A stretch of 64,000 nt of DNA, from positions 186,001-250,000 of the forward strand of contig SRSI01000012.1 of the NCBI GenBank assembly GCA_005656395.1, given 5' to 3'. This document shows, piece after piece, positions 26,501 through 41,500 of this stretch (the first letter of the stretch is position 1; every line of letters starts with the position of its first letter). The DNA comes from Strongyloides papillosus (lineage: Eukaryota > Nematoda > Chromadorea > Rhabditida > Strongyloididae). Position numbers and translations under genes: made by a program. The notes under the pieces were generated by a model. The model saw only the letters and a list, made by a program, of their open reading frames with translations, had not been told where the DNA came from and searched no databases.

Positions 26501-29500
26501 AAACTAATTTTCCTATCTCTATACCCACTATTTTGATAGAAATTATTTTTCAAGTATTGCGCCTATATATATACATATATATTTATAAAATAATATCAAA
26601 CATTTTTTGTGGTGGACAGGGATAGACAAAAAAAAATAAAGTATGATAACAACAAGTTAAAAAAATTTATAACGTTTATTTTTTTCTTCTAATCGACCAT
26701 ACTTTGTTATGCAGTTTATGTACTATTATGCTTAAAAAAAGACATCTTTAGTGATTTTGATTGAAAAAAATATATAAATATCTCGCATAAGATGCGTATA
26801 CACATATTCCATCATCATTGTTATCAAAGGGATATTTACACTACAAAAACAACAAAATATTAATCTCTTGTTATTGTTGAGTTTAGAGATAACAAAACAA
26901 ATCAAGCTACTTAAATAACTAGGGGTGATATGAAATTTCTACTTTTAATAAAAGGCCATGTTCCTAATTCGCACTCCGCCACCACAATTTCTATATAATA
27001 TACAATTATATGTATTATTAACATTATATATATATTTTTATTTAAATATGTTCATTTTTTTAGTGTCAATGACCAAGTAGGATAAAAAAAAATACTAGTC
27101 TTTAACATAATAAAAATATTATATATTTTTAATTAAAATTATTCCTATTTGATTAATAAAATATGAACAATTATTATTTTATTCTATATATAAAAATTGT
27201 TTAAATTTCATATTATAAAACCTACTATAATTAACTATCTTTATATACTTTTAATAAAAATAAAAAACAAAAAACAAAAGAAGAAAATTAAAGATATATA
27301 TACATGCCACAACATGCATAAATATTCTATTACACTTTTGAAACTTTTCTATAAACTAGTCTTATTTGTCCTTATCATTTTGATTTTGTTAACTAAAGTG
27401 AAAAGGAAGAAAAATAACTTTTCTAAACTACCATTTCTATTATACCAACCATCTTAATGTTTTTTATATCTATCTTCAAACATAACAAACATATTTATAC
27501 TCAGAACACCATCTGATAAGACAATTTAAGTCAGTTATTGTTTTAGCAGGAAAAAAAGTATGACATACTAAAAATATATATTTTATTTTTTGAAAAAAGA
27601 GATTGAAGATGGTAGATATATGAAGTATTTGTCAAAAAGTATAATACCCCTATCAATTACTTTTAATATACTTATTTAATAAAAAGTAGCATAATAAGCA
27701 AAAAAATAATACCAATCTTTATAATATCATAGTGTACTTTGCTATCACCCCCAAAACTTAATATTAGAGACATATATGCTTTGTTTTTTTGTAGTAAAAA
27801 CTCTTATCACTACATTATAAATTCAAAGAGAGTTGTGTGAGAAGCAAATAAAAAAGTAATCTTTCTCCTCCTGTATCAATAATTGTCTTTTTATAGTATA
27901 TTATGATAGTTAAAATTTTTTATATCATCATATGCTGAAAAATAATATATATCTAAAATATATATAATTATTTATATCTCATATATTTCTTTGAAAATCA
28001 AACTTTTTACTCTTTTAGATTATAAGAAAAAGATATAGTATTAAAAGTATATCCATATGAATAATATATTGTATTTCTAAAAACCCCTATTTCTCATTAA
28101 AAAAATTTTTTTTCATTGGAACGATAAAATAGATATTATAATGGGATAAGTTAGTGTTGTCAAGATATATTCTTTAATATGTATGTGTTTTTCACAAATA
28201 TATTTTTTTTATATCAAAATGTACATGCATTGAAATTTAGATGAATATACGTATATTTAATAACACATATGATGATACAATTTATGATATAAATTTATAT
28301 CGACTAACAACTCTTTTGTTGTTATATAACTTTTTATAACAAAAATAGATTATTTAAATTTTGAACTTTTTTATTTAATAGTTGTTTTTATAAAATTTTA
28401 TAAATATCTATCCACTAACAAATAATCGCCTCTTTAAAGTTGTACTATTTAATTCAAATAAAAGAAAATTACTTGAAGGATAAATAACATTAGCCTTTTA
28501 GAGAGAGGACATTACGTAACTATATTCAGGATGGCACGAAAAAAAATTCAAACATATTTTGACATTATTTCATATTAAACAAAAAAAATACCCCACATTT
28601 TGAAGTGTATTGGTAAATGATCTCGTTAACATAAAATAGTTTACATGAAAGAAAGTGATATAAGAACACCTTAGAGTGGTTTTATTACTTTTTCATAATA
28701 GGTAATTATATATTTCTTACTGCCATTTTAACTACCACATTTTTATGATGAAAAATCAATTTTTACTTAACCCATTGGCAATAACTAGTTCAAATAACTT
28801 TGACAAAAGTATATATTATATATAAAAATTAACTTCAATTATACTTTAAAATTATCAATCATCCATGAAAGGAATTTTGTTTCTACATTTGTGTTTATAA
28901 ATTTAAGTATAATAGGCATTAAAATATTAATATGACAGTCTACATCAATGAAGTAATTTTTACCAAGAAAAAATATTTTGAAAAATTTGAAAAGAATTCT
29001 AATTTTTTAAAATTGTTTAATAAGAAATCTACAACATATTATTATTTAAAAGGATGTTTACAATAGAAACGTTCTATTCTTAATAATATTCTCCTCCTTT
29101 CCCTAATTTCATCTCCCTATTTTTCTATCGTTATTATAACTACTTTATTTAAAGAATTTTCTATCATATATAGTACCATGTTCATAAAAAAAAATAGTTA
29201 ATTAATGCGCGGAGAAAAAAAATTTTTTTGATGTTATTTTTCTCCCACAACAGGAAAATTTTTTTTCTTTATTTCTAAATTTTAGTTATCATCCCAGTAG
29301 TAGTAATATTACAGTTGAATGAAGCGTATTTATTTATACATATTATGTATATTTTCCTACTGATAAAGCAAACATCTAATAGCAAAAGATGATATTTGGT
29401 AAAAGAATGAACTTAGACTCAAAAGTCTTTTTTTAAAGATAAAAAATTATATAAACTTTTTAAGATTAGTTTTTTTAAATATTTACCTAACTTTCTTATA

Positions 29501-32500
29501 TTATATTTTATACAATGTCATTTCTTATTTGGTACTTAATGAAAAATAAAAATGTGTATTTTGTTATGTTTAGTATAATACTTTATCAATAATAATATCC
29601 AAAAAAATAGTAATGTTGAGGTGATAAAAAAATACAAACTTGTGCGGTTGGTAAAAAAATCTTTAATAGAGAAGATTTACTAATTTTCCTGTCTATATAA
29701 TAACAGTTAACTTTGTATCATCATTTATATATGTATTTTTTAATATACTTTTCCAACTGTAATGTTGATTTTAGATGAACATGTACCATTGATAACATTC
29801 TGATTAATAATTTACTATATTACTGATAAAAAAATAGATGGAAAATATTTTTATATAATTCTTATCATCTACCTATATTAGCTTCTTTCATGTACATAAG
29901 CACTTTTACCTTCTAGCGTTTCTAAGATAACCAAAAGAAAGAAAGTTATTTTTATTATATTATGTATAATAAATAATAAATATAAAAAAAAGTCATAGGA
30001 ATGGATATAAATAATTATAAGTCTTTTTTATATAAATATAAGAAATTACTTATCTATTAAACTAAAATATCCTTTAAAAAGATGTTGTCTAGCACTTTAT
30101 AAATCTATTTTATCATTGAAATTATATTTCGTATATTCATGTATTTTTTCTTTGTACTTTTTTCGATAAACTATTTTATAATTAGAGAGAGAAAATTAAT
30201 CAAATATTTTAATGTTATATAGTGCACTTTTTTCGCGATTCACTCATGCGGATGGTATTTAGTTTATTATTATCGTCGTCATATAATATATGTATCATTT
30301 CCAAACATCCTAATACATCTCTAGGAAAGGACACTAACAATTTTAAATATTTTTATCTTAGCTTTTTATACTGTAAAAACAAAGTTCACTCTTATATCAA
30401 AGATCTCTTTGAAATATTTTTAGCAGTATGGAATAGAATAATAAAGTTTTATGTAATAAATAATTCTTTTCTATAATAAAATTATTTTTTATAAAAAATA
30501 TTGTTAAACACTTTCTTTTTTATTTTTTGTCATGCTTTATGTATATTAATATTAATATCAATATTTTGTACTTACAATCTAAAGAAGTATAACTATGTTT
30601 TAGTACTCTTCAAGGACATTTGAGGTGATCGTTATTATCAAGAAAAATACATATTACACATAGAAGGTATTTTTTTATGTTATACCTTATCATATGAACA
30701 AAAAAAGTTAAACTTTAAGGTATTTCGTTACTCTTTTATTTTCTAAAAAACTTGCACTAATGTTGCTCTTCATCAAAAACTAATGAATTATATATAAACG
30801 CTATACAATGCAGGGTATATAACATTTTAACATTCATCATTCTAGGGATCATTTCGTTATATTTTTTAGCAGGACTTCATCTCAACATTTTTATACTTTA
30901 ATACTCTCGCTTTAAAATACAATATATTAATAAGTTGTGGTATATGTAATAATTTTAATATTTAAATCTCATTCTTCCATACATTAAGCCTTAACAGTTA
31001 ACGAAATGCACTTTTAGTAAAGTGTTAAATTTTATCTGCACTTTCTATTTTTAATACATTTCTAATCTCATTTAAATAACATAACTTCGTTGAGTTTCTT
31101 AATTATTTTATATTTACCAACTCTAAAACATAGCCAATCTTCTTGACGTAGGAAAAAGACAAATTTTTATGATAAATTATTGTTATGAAAATACATACAA
31201 TATTAGTTATGCAATAAGATGGATAAAAAAAGGATTAAATATAATATATATCAAGTGTAATATTTTTTTATTTTCCCCCTTATTTCCTGATATAATAAAA
31301 TAGTAGATATATTTGCATGTTATATAGTAACTATTTTGCATCACTTTACAGAAAATGAAATCTTATCACAATTTATTTTATTTTCAAGTTAAATAATATT
31401 CATTCCCCGTCATTAGCTGAAATTGTTTTATTTGGTTATTGTATAGAGTAATGAAAGCTCAATAAATATGCACTTTGATGTAAATTACTTTTTCCACACC
31501 AATGTACTTTTTTCTTCTTATATTATTTTTTTATTTGCACTTAAATATGTATATTCACCCGACAGCTATATTTAGCTGTTTCTCATTTTATTTATATGTA
31601 TAATAATTTTTAGGTAGATTGATGACCTTACTACAAAAAAAAAGACATTTATCGCTAACTGAGATTCTTCAGATATTCATTTCTATCATTACTTTTATAT
31701 ATTTTTTTATTACTTTTAAATTCTGATCTAATAGAAAGGAATATCGTAAGAAACTATTATATATCATTACAAATTGATAATCGCCTCTCGTATAAAAGGG
31801 CAAATTTTTAAGAAATAATAACAATTCATTATTTATTTCTTATTTTATCTTTTCGTATTATCGTACATTCTCAAAAATTACATGTTTTCACTTTCATTTA
31901 ATAATACCCCATTCCCCTTCTGATATCATGTTGTATAATGTTTCTTTCGAGAACAATATACATATGTTTTAATATTATATGTATATATGTGAATGAATGT
32001 CTCTGAACTCTAAAGCTATGGGGGAACAAAAAAAATTTCTCTTCCCCACATTTCTCTCCGAAACTATAAAATATTTTAACTCTTATCTAATTTTTGATGT
32101 TTCAAAATTATAACAAACTCTTTTTTATTTTCGGTTTTCTTTGGGAACTTGCTTTATCTTTCACTTTCCCCTTCACTATTATAATTATAAAAAAGTCTTT
32201 TTATTCTTTTTAAATACCTTTATACTTTCATGTAGTATTTAACACCTCTATAAAACCAAATATAGTTTGGGGCGTAATAGGTTCAATTAATAAGACGACT
32301 TTATAAAACTATCATCATTAAGTATTTCTATTTATAAAATTTCTTGTTTAGTGCAATAAAATTATACATTCTCGATTAATATTATTATCATGGCTTTTTT
32401 TATAAAATTTTTATTTTAATTTTTTTAAAATTTTTCTCGCGTTACACTTTAAGTATTCTCTTACGTACGAAAGATTATTTCTATTTTCATACATATATTT

Positions 32501-35500
32501 ATTTCCTAATCACACAAAGCATCATAAATGTATAAATTAATAACCTTCTCAGAGGTCATTTTATTACATGATTTTTTAAATTTATTTCATTATTTTAAAC
32601 TACTGATTTCCAAGAAGGTAAATATAACCCTAATTGTTTGTTAAATATTTCTCTCAATATTTTATATAAAATTATTTATAAACCATTACTACATTATTAC
32701 TGAATAAGAAAATGATAGAATGACTGTTTTCCAACCTATACGGATCACCTTGCACTACAAGAACACTCCATATTACTAGAACATGAATAAAATTTAAAAT
32801 ATATAAAATATGATTCAAAGATAAAATATATATAAATGTACAAATATGGGTATAAAAATACTAGAAGAGTAAGGTGGCGCACAATACGCAAAAATAATAA
32901 ATATATTTATTTATTTATTTTTACACAACACGGACGGGGTTATTTTTATATTGAATGGAGAAACGAACACATGTGTGTATTTTTTATTATTATATAAAAT
33001 ATATATCTATTTGTTCAACTCTAAGACTACATACTAAAATGCCCTTAGTACATTTGTCTGTTATTTCTTCCACTTCAAAAAAAAAATCCCCGAATTATTG
33101 AGTTTCACTAATATACATGTCTTTTTCTCACCCCAATAGAAAATATTTTTGATGAAATAAAGAAGCAGGAAGGAGCATTAAAATATCCTTTTCATAGGCA
33201 AAATGGAGCTTTCTGGTTATTTTTTTGTTCTCTTTCATCCTAACCCTTTTCAACCCCGAACAGCAAAAATTAAATATTAGAGGAAATATATTTTATTTTA
33301 ACTCACTTAGTATATAGTCGATTTTTTTTGACAATAGTAAAAATGAAATATTTTTGAAAAGAATTATTTCTACTAATTAACAAGCTATATTATATTAACC
33401 CCCACAAAAAATTGTAATATCCACATTAAAACCCCGAGCAGCATATTTTAATGATCTTGCATTTTATATTGTTAAATTTAATTTTTACCCTTTCATTTAT
33501 TATTATATATACATATATATATTAATTTTTTATCTTAAAAACCTCCTCCAAGTAAAGAGAGAGAGGAAGTAAATATTAAAAGGAAAATGAACGAAGTGTT
33601 ATAAAGAGAGAAAGTATTTATAAAGGTATAATCATATAAAATATTTATATTTATGATATTGTAAAGAAGTTCTTTGAAGATACTTCATTTATTGTCACGG
33701 TATACATATGAAATATGTTATGACATAAGACTGTTTTTTTTATCTTTATTCATTATCCTCTATAATAACATATACTTCTGGCACCCAGAGACAATTAATG
33801 AAAATGAGATAGAGACATATTTTTATTAAAATATGTTATTTAAAACTTTTTATATATACAGTCATTAGCCTTATATTCTTTAGTTTTTGTTTATTTTCTC
33901 CTCATTTTTCCATATATGATAGTTATAAAATATATTTATAAAATAATATATATATTTATATTTTGAACAATAATCTTCTATCATATAATTACTTATTGTA
34001 AAAAAAAATATTTTGTCTTAGAAGTTTTGTCTATTACATCATACTTCTATTTTACTTCCCTCCTTTAAAATATCTATTATAGTCTATTTGGGAGATATAA
34101 TTTAATTTTATCATAATATTCTTCACAAAAATATACATATAATGGGGGTAAAAAAAGAGCGCAGACAATATTTTTATTCTTAGTCTTTTAAAGACTTTTT
34201 TCTATTACCTTATCTTAATTTTATTTTTTTTTATAAAAAAAAATGAGAAAAAAAAACTTTTACCACACGTAATATAAGTTAAAAATTAACTTACTTGTTT
34301 AAAAATAGTTTGCAATTATTATTTTATATCTAGATGTGTTTAGACTATTCAATATTATCTTTAATAATATATCTTAAGCTTATGATCCTACTCTATTATG
34401 TTGATTTTTTTAAATATTATTGAAGAAGCAAAATATTTTTTCTGTGTGTGTCGTACTTGAAAATAACTATATGTATATACATTTTTTCTGCTATCATATA
34501 TAGTCCTCAAATAACAACCCCGTGAATGTTTATTTTTTTTTCATCTCCAATGTATACGTTTAATATTTTTTATTTTGCCGTTTTTACTGGCTAACATCTA
34601 TTTTTTTACCACTTATATTTTTTAGTTAAAGAAAGATAAAAACAAAAAAATAGCCAGTTTACTTATGTTGAAGTTTTTTTAGTGCCATGAAATGAGAAAT
34701 TGTCTTCATTCCATCAATTGTCAACACTCTGTAATACTTTGTGTATATTTTATTTATATTTTTTAATACACATTTCCTAATATATTTTGTTTTTGGTCAT
34801 GTAAATGTGCCAACAAAATAATAAACATTCCTGTTAACAAAAACTACTTTTTATTTTTTATATATATATTTTTTTTAATATATGTATACATACAATATAA
34901 TATATATACATATATCTGTTCATTTTTTTAATAATATGCACACATGTTTGTCTGGACCGCATAAACTCTCCCTTTATCATATCACTAGATACGAAGGGGT
35001 GAGAAATTTTATTTTGCCAAAATGAAGTACTCTCATGTTTATTATTCATTTTATTACAGAGATTCAACCTTCAAAGTTATTATAAATCTATTTGTGGATT
35101 ATTAATTATACTAGAAACGGAAAATAGGAGAACGTAAATATAGGAATTAGAATTTTTTTTCCCAGAGATTTTAATAGAATTATTAGTTGTCTTACTAATT
35201 GTAAGAAACTGAAGGATACATATATTATAATTTTACCACCTCAAATTTTGTACACTTTCATTGAAAGCATTATTATTGGTCTCTTCTATCTTATTCTTCA
35301 AAAATAAAGAAACTTAATAAACTAAAAAACAAGAATAAATGGTAAAAATGCAGTCAAGTACAATAGATACACTCCCACAAGATTCCATGCATAATGTAGA
35401 CTTTCTAAGGAATGTTCTTCAATTAAATAATTCTATTCCTACTATTAATAATCAAAACGTATCTCATTCTTCACCTTTCTTATCAACATTTAGTACTCCT

Positions 35501-38500
35501 ACTAATACCACTGCTACTACTAGTGGAGGTAGTAATATTTCTACATCAATGGGATTATTACCAATGATAAATGGAAATACGAATAATTTCTCAAATAATT
35601 ATCTCTACAACAACTCATCACAATCGTCCCTTGACAATCTTCTCAACTTAATTATATCAAATCCTTTAGTTTTTGGGAACAATTCAATGAATTCACAAAA
35701 TCTAATTAATTTGATGATGTTACAAGCATTGGGAAATAATCAAAATCCTCCAACACTTACAAAAAATCGTCAATTTATTCCTACCCCTGTAAACATTCCA
35801 CAACAACAAAAGCCACAACAACCACCGACGTCAGTTTATGATAGGATGACTATACCTAATGATAATTATATGTCTTCTTTTCAACTTTCATCAAATGCTC
35901 TCTTCAATAATAACACTCCATCATCTGGAACAGGAGCAACTGTAAATTCGAATCTCTACCTTCAACACTTAGCTAATTTATTAACGGCTAACCAAAACAA
36001 ATTTCAAAGTAATGGTGTTGTTTACGTAAGTTTTACTAATATTTATAATATTTAATTACATTTCTCTTTTAATATTATTAATTTAACTAATTTTTTTTCT
36101 ATTTATAGAATCCATCAAATGTATTACCATCTACAAATAATACAACAACAGATATTGGTAATGATATTGCTACAACACCAACATCAGTCACGTCATCCAT
36201 AAATGGTGGTGGTGGTAGTGCATTTAATGAAAATAAGTTATTACTTCAAGATACACCACTTATCCTTCCACAACCAGAAAAAATAAGAAAACTATCAGAA
36301 AATATTGGTGCTTTTACCACTACTACGTCATTGTTATCATCAAATAACAAGACAAGTAATACGATTAAAAATTCTAATGAGTCAATGAGTAGAAAACGGA
36401 AGATGTCATCATCTTCAACTGGTCACATTGAACAGATGTCTTCTAATGACTGTGGTAATGATAACACTGTAGATGGTGATGCTATTAAACAAACATCTTG
36501 TACAAATTCAGGTAGATCATCCATAGAATTATTTGAAAGAAGAAGAGCATTTAGTGACATGCCATTAGTTATTAAGAAAAAAAATATTGGTAGTAAAGCT
36601 TCAGATAATAGTCCTAAAAGACACCATCCTGATAACGTAAGTTTTGGATTTATAAAAAAATAATATTTTTGAGAAAAACAATTTTTATATATATGTCATA
36701 CATTATGTTGATATAAACTTTTACAAAGTATCTTCAAATAACATAAATATAAAAATTGCTTTTATTAATGGTAGTTGAAAATCGCAATATTTTTTTGTAC
36801 TTTTACTTAAATTAATATTGATAGTTGTGGAACAAGAAGATTAAATGTACTTTAAGAATAATGTAGATAAACTTTTACATAAGATAGAAAAAATATATTT
36901 GATGTACTGTTAAAAGTGTATAAATTTTTAATATATTTTTAGCTTATTCCAAGTGATGGTAAAGCAAGATTAGTTGAGAGTCTAGCAGCAATGTGTTTGA
37001 TGAATGGTGAGGCAACACGTATGTTAAATACGGAAATTTTTGCAAGTATGTGGAATGATGAAGATATGAAAGAGGAAGTCATTAATAGAGAAAATATCGT
37101 AAAAGGTGAAATTAAAATTGATGAATCTGGCTATACATCTGCTGATTCTAACTATTCTAATTGTGGAGTCAAATTAAATTCTAGTGGAGAAAGGAAATTT
37201 AGTCCATTGGTAACGGTTAACTCAAGATCTGTAACTCCAGATGCCTCAAAAGATAAAGGTGAATGTGAAAATGTTATGGAAGAGGATAGAAAAGATATAA
37301 AAGAAGGAATGGTTATCGATGACGACATTCATTCACCATCCTCTACTGAGGCTGATTCTTCATCACTTTCATCATCAACAGACACTTCCATTAAAAGTTC
37401 TTCTCCAACAATTCTTTCTAGAACACCTGTTTCAAAGAAAGCATTCAATGACATGTTGGACGGAATATTAAATAATATTTTAGGTAATTGAGAGAAAAAT
37501 AATGGTTCAGTATGCAGTGAAAATTATTACTTGTATATATATTAAAAAATTGTGATTATTCATTATCTCTGAGGATTGTATTAATTGGAGGAGAAGAAAA
37601 AAATTCTTATTCAAAGATAGATTGCCTCTTTTGTTGTAATATACCTCATTTAACAATCATTAATTAAAAATATATATTTTCCACATATATTTATTACTAA
37701 ATAATTACTTTCTTCTCCCATAACATTAGGAAGCACTCATTTATATATTATAATCTTATTAAAATATTCAAGAAGAAGAAAATTGTCAACGAGATGAAAA
37801 AACAATTCTTGGTAAATATACATGAAGACTGCCAATGATGAAAGTATTTAGTGTTTTTTTCTATCTATCTACCATTTTATTGTAAGGTTTCTAGTACACT
37901 TATCTATATATCATTATAGCCAATACAAAGATATTATTATTATTATATTATGTATTTGCAACTTCCTATTATTATCATTTTTTATATATTATTATTTCCC
38001 CTGGGTTTCATTTTTAATTGTATATATTTTTTATATTAATAAATTTTGATGGAAAACATACCTTTAAAATATCGTCGAATGTTTCTTCAAGAATAGATAA
38101 CTTTTTTACAGGATTACAATGTCCGGAGAGCGTTTGAAAAATATGAATAGCTGTTTTATAATATTCTAAATAAGGTAAAGTAGTGTCATTAATTGTAGTT
38201 GATGATGGTTTTAAATAATCACTTAACCCCATCATATCACTTAATTTTGAATCATTAAATGTATTTAAAAAACAAATTCGTTCAAAATATTTCTGGTCAG
38301 CTTCTTGGCAATGCATTTGAAATACAGTAAAAAGCACAGCATAACCTTCAATAAAAAAATAATTCCCAATAAAATTGCATGCTGGTATATTATATTCACT
38401 ATCAAAAGTTTTATTTGTATCGCCATCATTTTCAATTTCTCCAACAATGTTATACATATTCTCCGATGAAGGCAAATTTGGAAATAGAAATCGCATTATT

Positions 38501-41500
38501 ATATATAACCTTCTTATAATTATATGAAGTTCAACAACAATCTGTTGGTATAAACATTTATGTGCCCCTATTTTGTCATAAGCAAAAGTGAAAACTTCTA
38601 GTATCCCTTTAACTAAACGATTTATTGGATTATAAGGTAAATTAATTGATTTCTTGAAATAATTATCAACCATACCATAATATTTTGTATCCCATGGTAA
38701 ATTATATTCAGGAACTATTTCTTCTTCTTCATTAACATTAATTATATTATTTTCTCTCATTAATTGTTGTTTAATATTTTTACAGGATGATAACATTATT
38801 TCCCATATTTCATTTTTTTCAATATTTTGTAATGATTCCAACTCTTCAATACTACATTCTATTTTAAAATGATCTTCTAAAAAATGTGTAAACAAACCAA
38901 GCCACCTTTCACCAATATCACCAACATTTTCATTTACATCAATAATCGTCTCATCTAATACTGATGATACAAGTCGGAGAATTGGATCCATCAACAATAC
39001 ATCATCTTTTCTTTTATATACACCGTTACTTATTTTTAACTCATTTGATAATATATTTCCTTGAAAATAACCTTCAATATAATCAAAAGGTGAAGTATGA
39101 AGAATACCTTTTCCGTTAGTTATTCCCTCTTTGTCAAAATCTCCACTAAAAGTTGTTGTTAAAAGATTCTCACAATAATATATCATTTGCCCTCTAATAA
39201 AACGATCTTTATCAAATATTCCCTCGTGATAAACACCATCTATTGTTATTTGACAACCTTTTCCATGACGTAAATCATTTTCCCACATACCCAAATATTT
39301 TTCATGATTTGTACTGTAGACACCATAGCCATGTTTCATATCATTTTTAAAATTTCCGCAATACATTCTTTCACCAACACCAAAAGATAATTGACAATTA
39401 ATACCAAATCCTTCACGATGTCCATTTTTAAAATATCCCCTATATGTATCACCATTGGCAAAACGTATCATAGCAAGACCATGAAGAACACCATTTTTAA
39501 AATTTCCTTCCATATAATCATATTTTTTCTTCTTTAACTCTTCAATAGATAATGGATGTAATTCAACACTAGAAAAAAAGACATTTTGTATAAAGTATGC
39601 TGTGGTAGTTGATGGTGTATTATCAACAGGAACTTGAAGTTTACCATATCCTTCAATAAGTCCATTTATAAAATTCCCTTTATATCTTTTACCACCAGGA
39701 AAAACTATAGTTCCTTTACCGTGAGGTTTACCATTTTTCCATAACCCAGTATAAGTAGCATTCCTGAAGACCTGATGAGAAGATGAAAATTTATACGTGA
39801 CAAAACGTATGTTAGGTGGAATTTCAAAAAAACCAGTCTCCTTATGATATGATAAAAGTTTTATGAATAATGAATAATTATACCAAAAAGTTGAAGCTTT
39901 CAATAAGTCATTCTGTAATACAGAATGTTAAAAGATAAAAGAAAAGAAATTATTGTGTGAAAAATATTTTCTAATTTATCATTTTTGAAAATGATTAATT
40001 ATCTTATTTATTCCTTTTTACATCTTTTTTTTTATATCTTACCTTAATATTAACATCGTTAGTATCTAATTCAAATTCATATTCTGGTGAGATAATTGAT
40101 ATAAAGGTGTTATTATCATTATTATTATTCTCTCCGGTATCTTTTTCAATAATCCATAGAAGTGGGAACTCAAGAAAAATATAATCGTTTTTGTCAATAA
40201 TTGAAATACCATCATTAAAAATAATTAGTTTTATCCAACTCCTTCCAATTAAATTTTTTAATGGGTTTGTAGATACAACGGATATATCTTTTAATTTTGG
40301 ATTATTTATCGTGTATAGATGAATTCTTTTATCATTTTTTAATGCTTTAACAATTCCTTGATCAAGTGAAGTAACATTTTGCCAAAGATCATATGTTGAT
40401 TCAGAGTAATTATCAATTATTTCAAGTAAAGTAAAATACTTTCTCCATAACAAATCATTTTTCTATAAAATTATTTATTATATAAAAAAATTGTTATTTT
40501 TGTACAATTAAGGAAGTTATATTATCTTTATTAAAATCTATTTAGTAAAGAAAATTGATATCATATATATATATATTTTAATTTATATTTAATTGAAATT
40601 ACTTTCAGCTATGGACAAGTTTTATATTTTTAACGATTTTAAAGTTGACTGAGTTGGCGATATATATATTTTTTTGTATTACAATATCTAAATGAGAAGA
40701 AAGGTTAATGATAAATGTAGTGAAACAATTATTTCAATAAATATATACATATTTTTACAATCATTTTCACTGAGAAAATAACCGCAACTATATTTATATG
40801 GTATTTTAAAATGATCAAAAAAAGAGTAGCGTAACAATATTTTATAATATATATAATTTTTAATCTTAAAAGGCAATAAAAGTTGTCTAGTTTTATTTAA
40901 AATATTTTTTAGATATAAAAATGTTGGAATTAAATTTTTGTAAAAGAAGATTATATTGCAGTTCTTTTGTGATTGAGTAATGAAATTTTTTTATGATATT
41001 AATGTTTCAAAAGAGTATCTATAAATTGAATTTTTATTACTTTTTAATTTATGATAGTAAAAAATAAATTAATTGTTGATTTATTTATAAATACAACATT
41101 TTAGTAATGTTATCAGATTTCTTACCAAAACATTTGATACACTTTTAGGTGATTTAATAGTAATTTGAAAATCAAATGGCAAATAATTTATCTTTTTTAC
41201 TCTTCGTTTCCCATAAAATTTAATTATAACAAGGAAATAATAACTAATGATTTTGTTCAATTAAAAAATTAATTTTAGATTACAAAAATGCACAATGTAA
41301 ATTTATAAAGTATTTTTGATTTATGGCACCTTATTAACCAATGATGATAAAGTGTGTTGATATAAAAATAGAATATACTATTTTATAATAAATTAATATT
41401 AACAAACAAAAGAATTAGATAATTTGATAAATTTTTAAAGAAAAATTTATGACAAATAACAAAAATATTTGAAAAAGTAATTCATTTTTGAGGTGTCTAC

